NCBI RefSeq assembly: GCF_002288925.2
Contig: NW_022098057.1
Span: 63,355,641 to 63,419,640 of the forward strand
DNA length: 64,000 nucleotides
Source of the DNA: Delphinapterus leucas
Taxonomy: Eukaryota > Chordata > Mammalia > Artiodactyla > Monodontidae
Direction of reading: 5' to 3'
The notes beneath the pieces were generated by a model. It was given only the letters and a program-made list of their open reading frames with translations. It ran no database searches and had not been told where the DNA came from. A program made the translations under genes and the position numbers. Within the stretch, counting starts at the first letter, position 1. Each line of letters begins with the position of its first letter. Below are positions 23,291 to 35,480 of this stretch, piece by piece.

Positions 23291-23480
23291 GTCATCTACT
23301 GTGGGCTAAATATGTTCCAGGCACATATATTTTCTAATTTAACCCTCCCAGAAACCCATGAGGTGAGCTCCATCACAGATGAGAAAAGGGAAGCTCAGAA
23401 AGGTCAAATAATTTGCTCAAGGTCACACAGCTAGAAAGAAGCATAACCGGAACTCAAACCCAGGTCTCTTTCCAATGAGT
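23290..23480 (-). repeat. MIR SINE relic
   Basis: 'tatgttccaggcacatatat', 'catcacagatgagaaaaggg', 'ctcaaggtcacacagctaga' and 'aactcaaacccaggtct': a clear reverse-orientation MIR. Confidence 0.8.
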
Positions 23481-23499
23481 AGCAGGTTTATTCAGTGTG

Positions 23500-24060
23500 T
23501 TCAAGGATCCTTGGGGATCACTGAGGCCTTTTCAGGGGTCTGTGAAGTCAAAACTTTTTTCACAATAAGTTATGTGCCTTTTTCACTCTCATTCTCTTAT
23601 AAGGGTACAGTGGAGTTTCAGAAGCTGTGATACTTGGTATCACAATAGATTGAATGCAGAAATGGATATGAGAATCCAACAAGTTGTCTTTCTCATAAGC
23701 TGGACATCAAAGAGATCTGAAAAAATGTAAACAATGCCTCCCTTCTCACTAGTTTTTTTCATGTTGGAATATATAATGATTTTTGTTTTGAAGTATAGTT
23801 GATTTACAGTATTGTGTTAGTTTCAGGTATACAGCAAAGTGATTCAGTTATTGGAGTATATAACTATCAATCAGAAAATATGTTAACTAAGTTAACACAA
23901 AATGGGTTTATTATTGTTATTTGGATTTTTCTTAGTTTTAATTTCTATTATGGTAAACATCAATGGATATAACCCACAGCAACAAAATTCAATAATTAAA
24001 AAAAAAGGTAAAGTGGTCCTAAGACCAAAAAGATTGAGAACCATTGATTTAAAGCTTTTC
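23500..24060 (+). mobile_element. hAT-like relic with a short L1 inside
   Basis: It shares order with the element at 46769-47190: 'cttttcaggggtctgtgaag', 'gtacagtggagtttcagaag', 'aacatcaatggatataaccc', 'gtcctaagaccaaaaagatt', 'gagaaccattg'. A 75-bp L1 3' end on the minus strand interrupts it at about 23778-23850, between tggaatatata and tggagtatata. The family name is uncertain. Confidence 0.55.
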
Positions 24061-24450
24061 TTGTTGTCTTTCCTTTCCATTTCCTCAACATCTCACATCT
24101 AAAATTTTTAAGAACCTTCAGATATTTTCTGGCCTTCAGGCTGCCTGCCCTTGATCCACCCTCTCGGGCAGCTCCTATTTGTAGATTCCTCTTGCATTTA
24201 CTACCCTACATTCCCTGTTCTTCTTCTCTTTTTTTAATTTTTAAAATTTTAAAATTATAGTTATATTTTATTTTATTTTAAACAAGTTAAGGCAAATACT
24301 TTAATATGACACATGTGTTCCCATGTGTATTGCATATCACTTTATGCAATAATTTGTTATCCCCTGAAAATCCACGGTTAAGTCTATTTGTTCAAAGTGA
24401 ATCATGTTTAAAATGTTCAGGAGAAGAACAAAACAAAGAACCCTTGGAGA

Positions 24451-24632
24451 CAGTGGTTCTCAAACCTGAGCTTGCAGCAGAGTCACCTGGAGGGCTAGTC
24501 AGCACCTCGGCAGCCTCACCCCAGAGTTCCTGATTCAGCAGCTCTGGGGTGTGTGGGGCCTGAGAGTTTGCATTTCCAACAGGTTTCCAGTTGATGCTGC
24601 TGCTGCTGCAGGGACCACGCTTTGAGAACAAC
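24451..24632 (+). mobile_element. MER5A-type hAT-Charlie element, near full length
   Basis: It starts 'cagtggttctcaaacctgag', continues 'gcagagtcacctggagggct' and 'ccccagagttcctgattcag', and ends 'ccacgctttgagaaca'. Length and terminal inverted repeats agree with MER5A. Confidence 0.85.
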
Positions 24633-24858
24633 TATTTTAAGGAAATAACTCCCAATTTACATTTTCTATTAAAGTGAATCACTCTACAGGGAGTTTGCTT
24701 TGCGCGAGCTTCATTACGTAACAATATCACATCTTTTCATTCAAAATGGGCCCTGTGAACGGTTAAGCTTGGAGAGAACACACAGGTAACTCCAATAAGG
24801 TGGGTGATTTTTTGACAGTTGCTATCTTCTTCCACCAGCAGGGCACGAGGAATTTTGT

Positions 24859-24881
24859 TGTGTTGTGTTGTGTTGTGTTTT
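24859..24881. repeat. (TTGTG)n pentanucleotide tract
   Basis: About four to five copies of ttgtg followed by a T run. Confidence 0.85.
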
Positions 24882-25214
24882 TTTAAGTCAGTACTCTTAA
24901 CTACCAGTGACAGAGACTCAAACTGGGTTGATCTAAGCATAAGAGGTAATTTATTGTGCATGTCAGGGCTTCAGGCACATCTGGGTCCAGGTGCCACCAT
25001 CATCATCAGGAATCTGTTTGCACCTTTGTTCTCTGCTCTCAGCCAAGGTTCTGTCCCCACATGGTGGCACGGTGGCCCCAGCAGTTTCAAACTAGGCTCA
25101 CATCGCCTAGCGATGTCTGGAAAAACAAAGATCCTCTTTTCTAACAGGTCTAGCAAAACTCCAAAATTTGTGTGCGTGTGGTGAAATATACATGACATAA
25201 AATTTACCGTTGTA

Positions 25215-25337
25215 AATCTTTTTTTTCTTGGCCAGCCAGGTGGCTTATAGGATCTTAGTTCCCCGACCAGGGAGCAAACCCGGGCCCTTGGCAGTGAAAG
25301 CACGGAGTCCTAACCACTGGACCACCAGGGAATACCC
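25215..25337 (-). mobile_element. CHRS: CHRS-type SINE
   Basis: A short, older tRNA-Glu-derived unit on the minus strand ending 'ctggaccaccagggaatacc'. The probable duplication tgtaaatc occurs on both sides. Confidence 0.75.
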
Positions 25338-25340
25338 TGT

Positions 25341-26030
25341 AAATCGTTTTTTTTATTTTAATACTTTTTATTGGGGTATGGTTGACCTATAATGTTGTGT
25401 TAGTTTTAGGTGTACAGTAAAGTGAATCAGTTATACATATACATATATCCATTCTTTTTGTAGATTCTTTTCCCATATAAGCCATTACAGAGTATTGAGT
25501 AGAGGTCCCTGTGCTATACAGTAGGTTCTTAACAGTTACCGATTTTATATATAGTAGTGTCTATACTGTCAATCCCATTCTTCTGATATATCCCTCCCCC
25601 TTTAACCCCCGGTTACCATAAGTTTATTTTCTAAATCTGTAACTCTACTGTGTTTTGAAGATAGGTTCATTTGTAGCCTTTTTGTAGATTCCACATACAA
25701 TGTCATATATTTGTCTTTCTCTGTCTGACTTCACTCAGTATGACAATCTATAGGTCGATCCATGTCGCTGCAAATGGCATTATTTTGTTCTTTTTTTTTT
25801 TTGCGGTATGCGGGCCTCTCACTGTTGCGGCCCCTCCCACTGCGGAGCACAGGCTCCGGACGCGCAGGCTCAGCGGCCATGGCTCACGGGCCCAGCCGCT
25901 CCGCGGCATGTGGGATCTTCCCGGACCGGGACACGAACCCGTGTCTCCTGCATCGGCAGGCGGACTCTCAACCACTGTGCCACCAGGGAAGCCCTATTTT
26001 GTTCTTTTTTATGGCTAAGTACCTTATAAA
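25341..26030 (-). mobile_element. Old L1 3' end carrying a CHR-2 SINE
   Basis: 'tttttattggggtatggttg', 'cccatataagccattacaga' and 'gagtagaggtccctgtgcta' mark the L1 3' UTR. The L1 text resumes right of the SINE with 'tattttgttctttttt'. Confidence 0.78.
25781..26010 (-). mobile_element. CHR-2: CHR-2-type SINE with 16-bp duplication
   Basis: Complete CHR-2 unit ('gcggtatgcgggcctctcac' to 'gccaccagggaagccc'). The duplication tattttgttctttttt is at 25781-25796 and 25995-26010. Confidence 0.93.
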
Positions 26031-26496
26031 TCATTTTTCAGTACAGTTTCGTGCCATGAAGTGCAACTCATATTGGGCAATTATGACCACTATTGCGCTT
26101 TCTGGGTAGCAGTCTACCAGTTTTCCTTTAAGGAACCACCCAGCCCCAAGTCCCTGTCCATCTGCTTTGGTGGGGCTTCCCATGTTTCAGCTTCAAGGGT
26201 GCATATGAAATTCATGCCTGGCCAGTGAAAGTTGTCTCCCAGGCCAGAGTAGTTGGCCCAGGGACAGTCTTGGACGGAAGTTGGGTGAATCAGAGTCAAT
26301 GCTCATCATCTTGGGTTGTGCTATAGTACTGGGAGAGGGGACTGCCATGCTGCTAAGCTGGCGGGATGTAAGCCTGGTGATGCGGGGTCCTGTTCATAGA
26401 AGGAGGTGCCTGAAAACCAAGAGAGGAAAGTAGATCCAAGAAGTGAAGAAAGACACAGGCCTCAGTTATTTAAGCCAATATATTTCTTTTCTTCTC

Positions 26497-26562
26497 CTTC
26501 TCCTCCCTCTCCCTCTCCCTCTCCTTCTCTGCTTTTGTTTTTGCTTTTGTTGTTGTTGTTTG
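26497..26562. repeat. Pyrimidine-rich (CTCCCT)n and (TTG)n low-complexity tract
   Basis: Repeated ctccct units grade into tttgct and gttgtt units. The translated frames of Ser/Pro/Leu runs here are simple-sequence artefacts. Confidence 0.8.
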
Positions 26563-26591
26563 CTCGCAAGGAGTTCCAACGAACTAGCCCA

Positions 26592-27105
26592 GTATGGCAG
26601 GCAGAATAATGGCCTCCCAAAGATGTCTCTGTCCTAATCATCCTTGGAACCTGTTACCTTACCTGGCCAAGGGAAATTGAGGTTGCAGATGGAATTAACG
26701 CTGCTAATCAGGTGATCTTAAAAGAGGGAGTGGCCTGGATTATCCAGGTGGGACCCATGTAATCACAAGCGTCTTTAAAAATGGAAGCCAGAGGCAGAAG
26801 GAAAGTTCAGGGTGATGTGGTGTGAGAAGGTGCGGTTTGCCTTTGCTAGCTTTGAAGATGGACTAAAGGGCCACAAGCCGAGGAATGCAGACGCCGGAAA
26901 AGGTAAGGGAGCAGATTCTCCTCTGGGGGTTCCAGAAAGAAAGGCAGCCCTGCCAACACCTTAGTTTCAGCCCGGTGAGACCCATGTCAGACTTCTGGCC
27001 TATAGAACTATAAGGGGACACATTTGGGTCATTTTAAGCCACCAAGTTTTGGGCAGTTCGTTACAGCAGCCACCAACAGTGTGGTAATTTGTTACAGTTA
27101 AGCTT
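26592..27105 (+). mobile_element. MLT1-like LTR relic
   Basis: 'ggcagaataatggcctccca', 'ggtgatcttaaaagagggag', 'attatccaggtgggacccat', 'cagacttctggcctatagaa' and 'ttttaagccaccaagttttg' follow the order of mammalian MaLR-type LTRs. No internal viral genes are attached. Confidence 0.65.
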
Positions 27106-29105
27106 AGAAAATTAAACACCGTGCGTTCTACCCGTTGCCTCCTAACACTGCCCTGTGAAAGCACAGCCGTTTGTTCCACACGCCCGCGGGCCAAGCCCAC
27201 AGTCCTCACCGGGAATTGAGGGCTTGCGTGGGCCGCCTGGCCGGCCTCAGCCTATTTTTCCAGCCTCATGTCTCCATCGTGCTTCTTTCAGTAGTTTCTT
27301 CAGTTAGGGTTACTCTTCTCACTTTCCTCTCCAGGCCCTTGGTGTTGAGGCTGAGCCGCCCCTCCTTTCCAGCCCTCCCCCCACAAATGATGCCTTGCTC
27401 TCCTTTCTGCCATTGCAGCACTCCGACACGCCCATCCCTTCCTTCAGGGCTCAGCTCTCGTCGCACCTGCTGCCTGCACAAACCCTCATTTGGGCCTGGA
27501 CACTCCTGCCTAAAGCTGTGATAGTTTCACATGTGCGAGGACAATGGTTTGTCCCCTTGGTGCTGTGTTCCTGGTCCTAGAGGGACCTGCCCAGGCTGGG
27601 CATCTGGTGCGCTCAGCACTTCCAAGCCCTGCTTCTTGGGAGAAAACGGGCTCTGAGAGGGCAAGCGATGCCCCCCAAAGCCTCCTAGCCTTCAGTCCAC
27701 AGGTCTTTCCACTTTTCCCTGCGGCCTTCAGGCCCTCAGTAGAGAGGTTGCACATGTGATTGCTTGATTGTTTCCTCAACCCGGCTGGATGACTCACCAA
27801 CCTCCACAGACCAGCCATCCCTGCCTGCGTTCAGCAGGGCTCCCTCCCTCAATGCCCCCAAGCTGAAACCGCAGAAATGCGTCCAGGGTAGCGGCAGCCT
27901 CCAAGAACCTCCACTTTTTTATGTCTCAGGGCAGAAAGAATCCATCGAGAGGCAAAGTGATAGAAGTGATTTATTAGAATAGGACACTTGTAAGGCTTAC
28001 AAGCAGGTGAGCAAGGGAGTGCTGTACCCCGAGAACTTAGTGGGCTACAGTTTTATAATCAAAGGAAAATTGGGGAGGGGGAGAAGGCCACCTTCTTCCT
28101 CGTTCTTTTTTTTTTTTTTTTGCCGTATGCGGGCCTCTCACTGTTGTGCCTCTCCTGTTGCGGAGCACAGGCTCCAGACGCACAGGCTCAGCGGCCATGG
28201 CTCACAGGCCCAGCCACTCCGCGGCATGTGGGATCTTCCCGGACCGGGACACGAACCCGTGTCCCCTACATCGGCAGGCGGACTCTCAACCACTGAGCCA
28301 CCAAGGAAGCCCCACTTCCTTTTTCTTGAGTAGATGTCATGCCTCCATCATCAGCTCCTCCTCCAGGTTAGGCGGGGGAGTTTTCTTGTCCCTACGTGAT
28401 TAAATGGGGACTGACTTGGAGCAATGGGAATGAGCAAAAAGGCGGTAACATATACTAAAAACAAATCATCTCAGGTTTCAGTATAATGTCACCTTTTCCT
28501 TATGTTCTTGTTCTTAGTGTGCACAGAGGAGCACATCCTAGGAATCATTAGCTAACTGAGCTCACTGGGTAGGATGTGGGTTTCGTTCCACCATTTGCTT
28601 ATTGTTTGGGGGCATGTGTCATGTTTCCGTTGCATGGCTTTGTGGTTAAGCAAACCTGCTTTCTTGAGTGATCATTAACTTACAGGGTCTCCCATACCTT
28701 TTTCTCTACTTACAATCCTCTAGTGGGATTAACTATTTAATCACCTACTTTGTCACTTTACTCCATTGCTATGAAAACCAGTCTTTGGGCCAAGTCTACA
28801 AAATCACAGAAGCTTTGTATGAGCCGAACAGTGTTCGTCTCCCAGTCCAGCAGAGTAAAGTGGAATGTGTGTGTGTCCTTCTTCTCCCCGCTTTCCTTTA
28901 GAGTTTGAATAAGGTGTGCTTAGGGAACTTTACTAATGGGGGAGGGATCTGTGATTCCTTGCTGAGTCCCACAATACTGTGCTAACCACAGAAAGAAAGC
29001 AGGTGTTAAACTGACTTGGGCGATGTCGGTGCTCTGCTCTGAGCCTTGGTTTTCTCATCTGTAAATGAAGGAGTGTGAGCCATAGTGCTCACCGGTCACT
29101 GGTCA
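27105..29105. other. Intergenic DNA with one SINE and old repeats
   Basis: An L2-like relic lies around 27400-27600 and a CHR-2 SINE at 28108-28312. The 27940-28740 sequence around the SINE ('gaagtgatttattagaatag', 'gagaacttagtgggctacag') resembles an LTR of a retrovirus-like element, but I cannot name it. No exon seen. Confidence 0.4.
28108..28312 (-). mobile_element. CHR-2: CHR-2-type SINE
   Basis: A T run is followed by 'gccgtatgcgggcctctcac', and the copy ends 'ccaccaaggaagcccc'. The duplication is unclear, perhaps centred on cttcct. Confidence 0.9.
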
Positions 29106-30010
29106 GTCAGGAAACATGCAAATTAGAATAACAGTGAGATACTATTTTCACCCATCAGGCAAGCAAAAGTTGTAAAAAGTGATATCTAATGTTACAGGGG
29201 AAACTGATACCTTTGCGCGTTACTTGTGGGAATGTGAATTCCTACAGCCATTGGGGAGAAGAGTGTGGCAATATCTTCAAATGAAAAGTGCGCGCGCCGT
29301 CAGCGGTCAGGAGAGAGGGTACCCTTGGGAGTGGAGTATTGACACAGGTGTATGGGGTGGGCGCCTCAGGTGCTGGCAATATTCTGTCTCTTGATCTGGG
29401 TACTGGTCACATTGCGTGTTGTATTTGTGAGAATTCATTTATGAACAACTACATTTATGATGCACTTTTTGGTGCATATGTTATATTCTGATAGTTAAAA
29501 TATTATATGCTTGTCTTTTGACCCAGTAATTTTGATTTTTCGAAATCTATCCTACAAAAATAAAAGCACCAATATGTCGGGATTCCCTCACAAGCATGTT
29601 TATTGATTTGCAGTGACATAAAAACAGAAAATAAACTGTTCATCATAGGAAATAGATGAATAAATAAGGTACATCCACACTGGAACCTGAAGGAGATTAT
29701 TTAAAAACGTACATCAATCTGTATTGAGCTGGAGAAAGGTTTATGATAAATCATTAAATCAGGGGTGGCGGAAGCAAGTTGCAGAGTAAGATGTATAATA
29801 TTCCATTTTTTAAAAGAACAGAAGGAACCCATATATGTGTTTATATGTTCGAGGATGTGTATTTGAGCATAGATGAAGGTGTAGAAGGGGACCCACCACA
29901 CCTTTAACTTAGATTCCCTCAGAGGTGCAAAGTTGGAGGAGAATGAGGGGAGATTTTTATATCTATATACTTGTTACAACAAGCATGGTATACTTTTTAA
30001 ATTAGAAATC
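29105..30010 (+). mobile_element. Old L1 3' end (L1M-type), rearranged
   Basis: 'aaacatgcaaattagaataa' and 'gtgagatactattttcaccc' are L1M ORF2 text. The 3' UTR words 'ttctgtctcttgatctgggt' and 'gagaattcatttatgaacaa' follow directly, so several hundred bases are deleted. A second stretch of L1M text ('agtaattttgatttttcgaa') follows from 29510. Confidence 0.65.
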
Positions 30011-30661
30011 TTAATAAACCAAGAAAAAGGAAGACACAGGCTCCAGGAAAGAGTAGCTACACACTGGGAGAGTAGAGAAGGGGAGTCCCAGCCTGGTAGT
30101 GGAGCATCTGATCTGGAGAGCAATCAGTGCAGATCAGAGCAGGAGGGAGGGCTCCTGGAGGGAGGTCTTTGAGGGGGGAAAGGACGAATAGATGACTATG
30201 ATGGTGGATTTGACAGCCAGAATATAAGGGCAAATACTGAGGCGGGGGGCAGTTAGAAGCTCTAAGAATATAAATCTGTACAGGAAAGGAATATAATCAT
30301 AATATATTCTTAATTCTGCAGTGGGTGATATTTATATAATCACTGTAATGTAAATACAGCTTATTCGTCATCAAGTTTTAGAATCCCTCTACTAAGATAC
30401 AGAAATTTGATTATGACAGAGTAAAATGTACACATAATAGAATGTATTTATCAACACTGCCAATGTATAAATATAGATGATTTGTGAGGTTGAGGAAAGT
30501 TAAAGGCAAGGGTTTGGACACTAATATCCTTATCTTAGTGGATGATCAAGAAATGGAACAATAGAAAAAAATAGAAGAATATACACGTATAAAATATATG
30601 TTATTTACATAAGTATACCTACAAATTTATATATAAATTCATTATATACTATTATGTATAT
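30010..30661. other. AT-rich intergenic DNA
   Basis: No exon or named repeat recognised. The end is strongly AT-rich ('tatataaattcattatatac'). Confidence 0.45.
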
Positions 30662-31008
30662 AACACATATTTTTTATTTATTTTTTATAGTGTTTATTTT
30701 TACTTATTGACAGTTTATTTATTTATTTATGGCTGTGTTGGGTCTTCGTTTCTGTGCGAGGGCTTTCTCTAGTTGTGGCAAGCGGGGGCCACTCTTCATC
30801 GCGGTGCGCGGGCCTCTCACTATCACGGCCTCTTTTGTTGCGGAGCACAGGCTCCAGACGCACAGGCTCAGTAGTTGTGGCTCACGGGCCCAGTTGCTCA
30901 GCGGCATGTGGGATCTTCCCAGACCAGGGCTCGAACCCGTGTCCCCTGCATTGGCAGGCAGATTCTCAACCACTGCGCCACCAGGGAAGCCCGAACACAT
31001 ATTTTTTA
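30662..31008 (-). mobile_element. CHR-1: CHR-1-type SINE with 15-bp duplication
   Basis: Long-form CHR on the minus strand ('ggctgtgttgggtcttcgtt' to 'ccaccagggaagccc') with a TTTA-rich tail. The duplication aacacatatttttta lies at 30662-30676 and 30994-31008. Confidence 0.9.
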
Positions 31009-31935
31009 ACCAAAAGCAATTTTAATATTGGAGCTATATTGAAAGAAATGAGGGGAGTAGGGTGTCGTGAGCTATATCCTTTACTATCATTGGAAAAAGT
31101 CAATAGATGTTTTAAATTGATAAATCAAGAAGTAGTGACTTGAGCATGTCGTTACCACATAACCAGGTAACCAGCAAAACACAGGTCTGAACAGGTTCCC
31201 TCCTGGGAGTGGTTGCGAGGGAGGGTCGGGGGGAGGTGTAGGGAAAGACAATACTCGAAACTGCTACTTTTCATTTTAAACTCCTTGAAGCTATTTTTCT
31301 TTAATCAAAGGTATTTCTTAAATTTTTTTAATATTTAAAAACTTTTTTAAAGGAAATGAAGGCAATAATTGTGAGTGTAAGTAGCAGTCAACAAATTCTA
31401 CTAATTTGGGGGTAAGTGAACTAAAAAGATCAAAAACTACATATCAGTGGTAACCTATATCTTAAAAGTGGATGACATTGCCCCGGGGAGCCTGGAGAGA
31501 CTAAGACACTAGGTCAGAATGCTAAGGATCACATATTTAAGTGATTTTAAAAGCCCTTAAAGGAAACACAAGAAGTTGCTGGCAAGGTAGCGTGGGAGAA
31601 GGCAGTGCTGTGGAAGGATGAGGGAAGAGGCGTTTCAAGGAGTGAGCCTCGGTCTGTCAAATGCCATGCCGTCAAGAGGTCAGGAATGAATGAGGACTGA
31701 AAAGTTTCCGTTGAGCTGAGCAGCATGGAAGTTCCTGGACTTCGGGCCAATGGTTAAGTCCACCACGTGCCATGTGCACATACATTGGTATATCAGACTA
31801 TATGCACTGTATGCAGTGTTGGCGTCTTGGACTGCGTAGCTACAGAACTATGAGGGGAGGGTTGCATTTTTCTCATGCAGGGTTCCAAGCTCTCATCCAC
31901 CTGGTTGTGACTCTCATCCCCTCCAAAGGAACAGT
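31009..31935. other. Intergenic DNA, nothing recognised
   Basis: Unassigned sequence with no exon and no repeat I can name. Confidence 0.4.
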
Positions 31936-32221
31936 ATTTTTTGTTGTTGTTGTTGGCTCTGTTGGGTCTTCGTTGCCGCATGCGGGCTTTTCTCTAGTTG
32001 CTGCAAGTGGAGGCTACTCTTCATTGTGGTGCGCGGGCTTCTCATTGGGGTGGCCTCTCTTGTTGCAGAGCACAGGCTCCTGACACGTAAGCTCAGTAGT
32101 TGTGGCTCTCGGGCCTAGTTGCTCCGCAGCATGTGGGATCCTCCCAGACCAGGGCTCGAACCCATATCCCCCTGCATTAGTAGGCAGATTCTCAACCACT
32201 GCGCCACCAGGGGGGAAGTCC
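31936..32221 (-). mobile_element. CHR-1: CHR-1-type SINE
   Basis: A (TTG)n tail is followed by 'gctctgttgggtcttcgttg', and the copy ends 'gccaccaggggggaagtccc'. The approximate duplication is aaggaacagtat / aaggaagagtat. Confidence 0.88.
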
Positions 32222-33880
32222 CAAGGAAGAGTATCAATGGCAGGTCCAAGTTAGAAGCATTTGTCCGTTCTGCAATTTGGGGATTTCCCTAGGGAAGAGA
32301 TGCTCTACTACAGGAGAACCGATTGCATCCCCTCAGGCAGGCACTCAATTTTCATTTTAACCAGATGTCACCAGAACACAGCCTGTCTTGGAATGTGAAA
32401 GTGGGGGAATGAGTATTTGCTCTACCCCAAACTTGTCCAGTTCCCGAGAGATGGTCCTGGCTCTCTAGGCAGAGTAGCTAACACCACGCCACTGGGACAA
32501 CAATTTGAGTGCTTCCATTCAAATCCCCCCAAAATTGCTGCTTGCCTAGTCTGTGTTCCTTGCAGAACAACCTCCTTCTTTTTCCTCACCTCCCTTGAGG
32601 TATTCTAGAACATTCTTCAGGGGTCACTAGGGAATCCTTAGCTTTCATCTAGGAGGGTTCCCCATGGGCCCTGAAAGCCCTAGTGTTGTGGTTACCAGTC
32701 TCAGCCCCCCTACTTGGGTGCACCCAGCAGAATTCTCGTCCTCGCACAGGAGGAAGTGCTTGGAGAACTAGCAGGAGAGAGTTGTAGCTCCTTGGCTGCC
32801 TAAAGCTGCTGGGAATGCCCTGTCCCCAGGCTTGGTTCCCCCTGGGAACCAAAGGCACAGAGTAGCTTTGTGGTTCAGGACTCTTCTCCCTACAGAAGCT
32901 GCTCTAGCTTCCTTCTCTTAATTCTTACAGAAGAGCTGCTTTCACTTAACGTACATAAGAATCGCATGGGCTTCTACTCAAATGTAGATCCCTGGTTCTC
33001 ACCCCGAGTTTCTGATTAGTTCTGGGCTGGAACCTGGGAATCTGCATTTTAAGTGCCTTGAAATGATTCTGATGCAGGTGGGCCCTGGGACTCAACTCTA
33101 GGAAACAATGCCCTACAGCTTATGCTAACACAACTTATTAAAAACATGATCTTAAGTATAAGTATCGAAATTATTCAACAGTCATTGACTATCATTAACT
33201 AATTTTATAAACAAATTCCTGCTGCTGATCCTGGAACAGCGGGGTTGCCCCACATGAGAAGCTGCTTAATTAGCAGTCAGTACTTGAATTTTGAGTTTAT
33301 ATTTGAAAGCTATTTGTATTCCGTCCCTGGCAGCTTAGTGCCACCTCTGCTGAACAGTGGTCAGCAAAGCCTCTAACGTCAGCTGCTATGGAGGGTGCCT
33401 GCCAAGTTCTGTAAGCACACCAAGCAATCTCAAAGTGACTTTCATTTCTAACGTGTAATCATACATCAAGTCTGATCATTGCAAACATACCCTCTGTATT
33501 TAGTATACATGCTCTATTAAGTTTGTGTGATAAGATATATATTCAAATTAGAGAGGCAAAAGCAGGCCCATGGAATTGAATTAAATTACAACTTGAGATA
33601 CTCTGGCACATCCTCAATAAGTGAAACTTAAGGTACTCTTCCAGAGGAGCTTGGGAATCATTTCTCCTTATCTTTAAGTGGAATGTAATTAGATTTTCTG
33701 GGATCCAGGCAGAGAAAGACAAATGAAAGATTAACTATTCAGAAGCAAAGTTCAAAACCCTAGTCTAAAAGGACAATACGTTTTTAACATAAAGCCATTC
33801 TATAGTTTTGCATAATCAGCAGATTGGCAATTACTCTGTTTTATTTTTTATAATTTCTTACATGATTGTACATTTTATTT
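32222..33880. other. Intergenic DNA, mostly unique
   Basis: A MER5-like relic at 32950-33115 is the only repeat named ('gagtttctgattagttctgg', 'gaatctgcattttaagtgcc'). No exon recognised. Confidence 0.45.
32950..33115 (+). mobile_element. MER5-type hAT-Charlie relic
   Basis: 'cataagaatcgcatgggctt', 'ctgattagttctgggctgga', 'gggaatctgcattttaagtg' and 'gattctgatgcaggtgggcc' follow the MER5 order. Confidence 0.7.
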
Positions 33881-33892
33881 TTTTTATTTTTC

Positions 33893-34041
33893 CTTTTTTT
33901 TTTTTTTTTTTTTTTTTGTGGAGCACAGGCTCCAGACGCGCAGGCTCAGCGGCATGTGGGATCTTCCCGCACCAGGGCACGAACCCGTGTTCCCTGCATC
34001 GGCAGGCGGACTCCCAACCACTGTGCCACCAGGGAAGCCCC
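33893..34041 (-). mobile_element. CHR-2: CHR-2-type SINE with 3' and internal deletions
   Basis: The T run is followed directly by 'gtggagcacaggctccagac', so the usual 'gcggtacgcgggcctctcac' 3' block is missing. The 'gccatggctcacgggcccag' block is also missing. The head is intact ('gtgccaccagggaagccc'). Confidence 0.8.
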
Positions 34042-34449
34042 GATTTTCTTAGGTCCAAGCAATAGCTTTGGGGTGAAAATTAAAAGCATAAACATCATCT
34101 AAAGGAGATCACAGATGACTTTGGAGGGTGATGAGTCTCTTGATAACAAAACCTGACTTAGGGTGATAACAGGAAAGGCAAAGTGATTAAGATAACCAGG
34201 GGAGGAAAAGTGAGTGAGAGAATTCAGAAGGAAGAGGGGGTAAAGAGCTCTGTACTGACAGCCGGTGCACGACTGCTGCAGATCATGTCAGATTCAGAAA
34301 CACATTATCATCCAGCAGGTTTTCTGGTTGGTTTTTCTTAACTGTATTTTTGAACCCAATTTCATACAACGCACGTAATGCTTTCCTGGCACTTCCTATA
34401 GATGAAAAGTTAATACTGGGTTGTGACCTCCCTGAGAAGTTACTGGCTT

Positions 34450-34656
34450 CAAGAGTCCAGGGCTTCCCTGGTGGCGCAGTGGTTGAGAGTCCGCCTGCCG
34501 ATGCGGGGCGCGGGTTCGTGCCCCGGTCCGGGAAGATCCCACATGCCGCGGAGCGGCTGGGCCCGTGAGCCATGGCCGCTGAGCCTGCGCGTCCGGAGGC
34601 TGTGCTCCGCAACGGAAGAGGCCACAACAGTGAGAGGCCCGCGTACCGCAAGAGTC
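34450..34656 (+). mobile_element. CHR-2: CHR-2-type SINE without a poly(A) tail
   Basis: Full-length unit from 34461 ('ggcttccctggtggcgcagt') to 'gtaccgc' at 34648, with no A tail. The short duplication caagagtc occurs at 34450-34457 and 34649-34656. It faces the minus-strand SINE at 34744-34963. Confidence 0.88.
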
Positions 34657-34728
34657 TGACTGGGCTGTATGGGTGAGATTTTTTATGGGAGCTGTACTTT
34701 CTCTGGGATTTCTCCTTGACACATAGTT

Positions 34729-34978
34729 CCTGGTTGCTTTCTTCTTTTCTTTTTTTTTTTTTTTTTTTTTTGGGTTTTCCGGGGCCCCCCCCTTCTTTGG
34801 CCTCTCCTGCTGCGGAGTACAGGCTCCGGGCACGCAGGCTCAGCGGCCATGGCTCACGGGCCCAGCCGCTCCATGGCATGCGGGATCCTCCCGGACCGGG
34901 ACACGAACCCATGTCCCCTGCATCGGCAGGTGGACTCTCAACCACTGCGCCACCAGGGAAGCCCCTGGTTGCTTTCTT
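34729..34978 (-). mobile_element. CHR-2: CHR-2-type SINE with 15-bp duplication
   Basis: A T run of about 20 is followed by a damaged 3' block ('gggttttccggggccccccc'). A normal body then continues to 'ccaccagggaagcc'. The duplication cctggttgctttctt lies at 34729-34743 and 34964-34978. Confidence 0.92.
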
Positions 34979-35464
34979 GAATTTTTTTTCCTATTTTAGG
35001 TTTTTTCAAAGTCCCAAAATAAGTAATGATGAAAACAACTTGAATGGATACTATGACCCCCAACTGATTTTTTTCCCCCAAAAAATAGCACATCTCTCTT
35101 AAGTGCAAAATGATTAAAAGGCCCAGTTGTGTACTGACACTTACCCTATAAAAATGCATCTGGACCATTTAAAAAATGTGTTGTCCTAACATATTTGAGT
35201 TTTCTCCCTTCATATCTCATGATTAGTAACTGACTGTGATAATCAAGAACAGACCTGCAATGCAGGTAGCTATGAAAAGTTTAGAAATACTGCAACAGCT
35301 ACTTAGCTACAAAATGGGTAATTTTTAACATCTATGTCTATATACATAGATATACCTACAATTATGATTTGGACAACATAATTTTAGGTTAATCTTCCCT
35401 TATTATAGGAAGGGAATGGTTCAACGGCCTGGTTCAATGGCTTGTCAGCAATTTTACCTCAGGT
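34979..35464. other. Intergenic DNA, nothing recognised
   Basis: Unassigned, AT-rich, no exon. Confidence 0.4.
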
Positions 35465-35480
35465 GTAGTTGGCCCTTTAA

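Noticed and set aside
34283..34945. 220-codon open frame on the minus strand
   Set aside because: It spans two CHR-2 SINEs in opposite orientation. The protein text is SINE translation ([16 protein letters not shown] repeated in many copies), not a gene.
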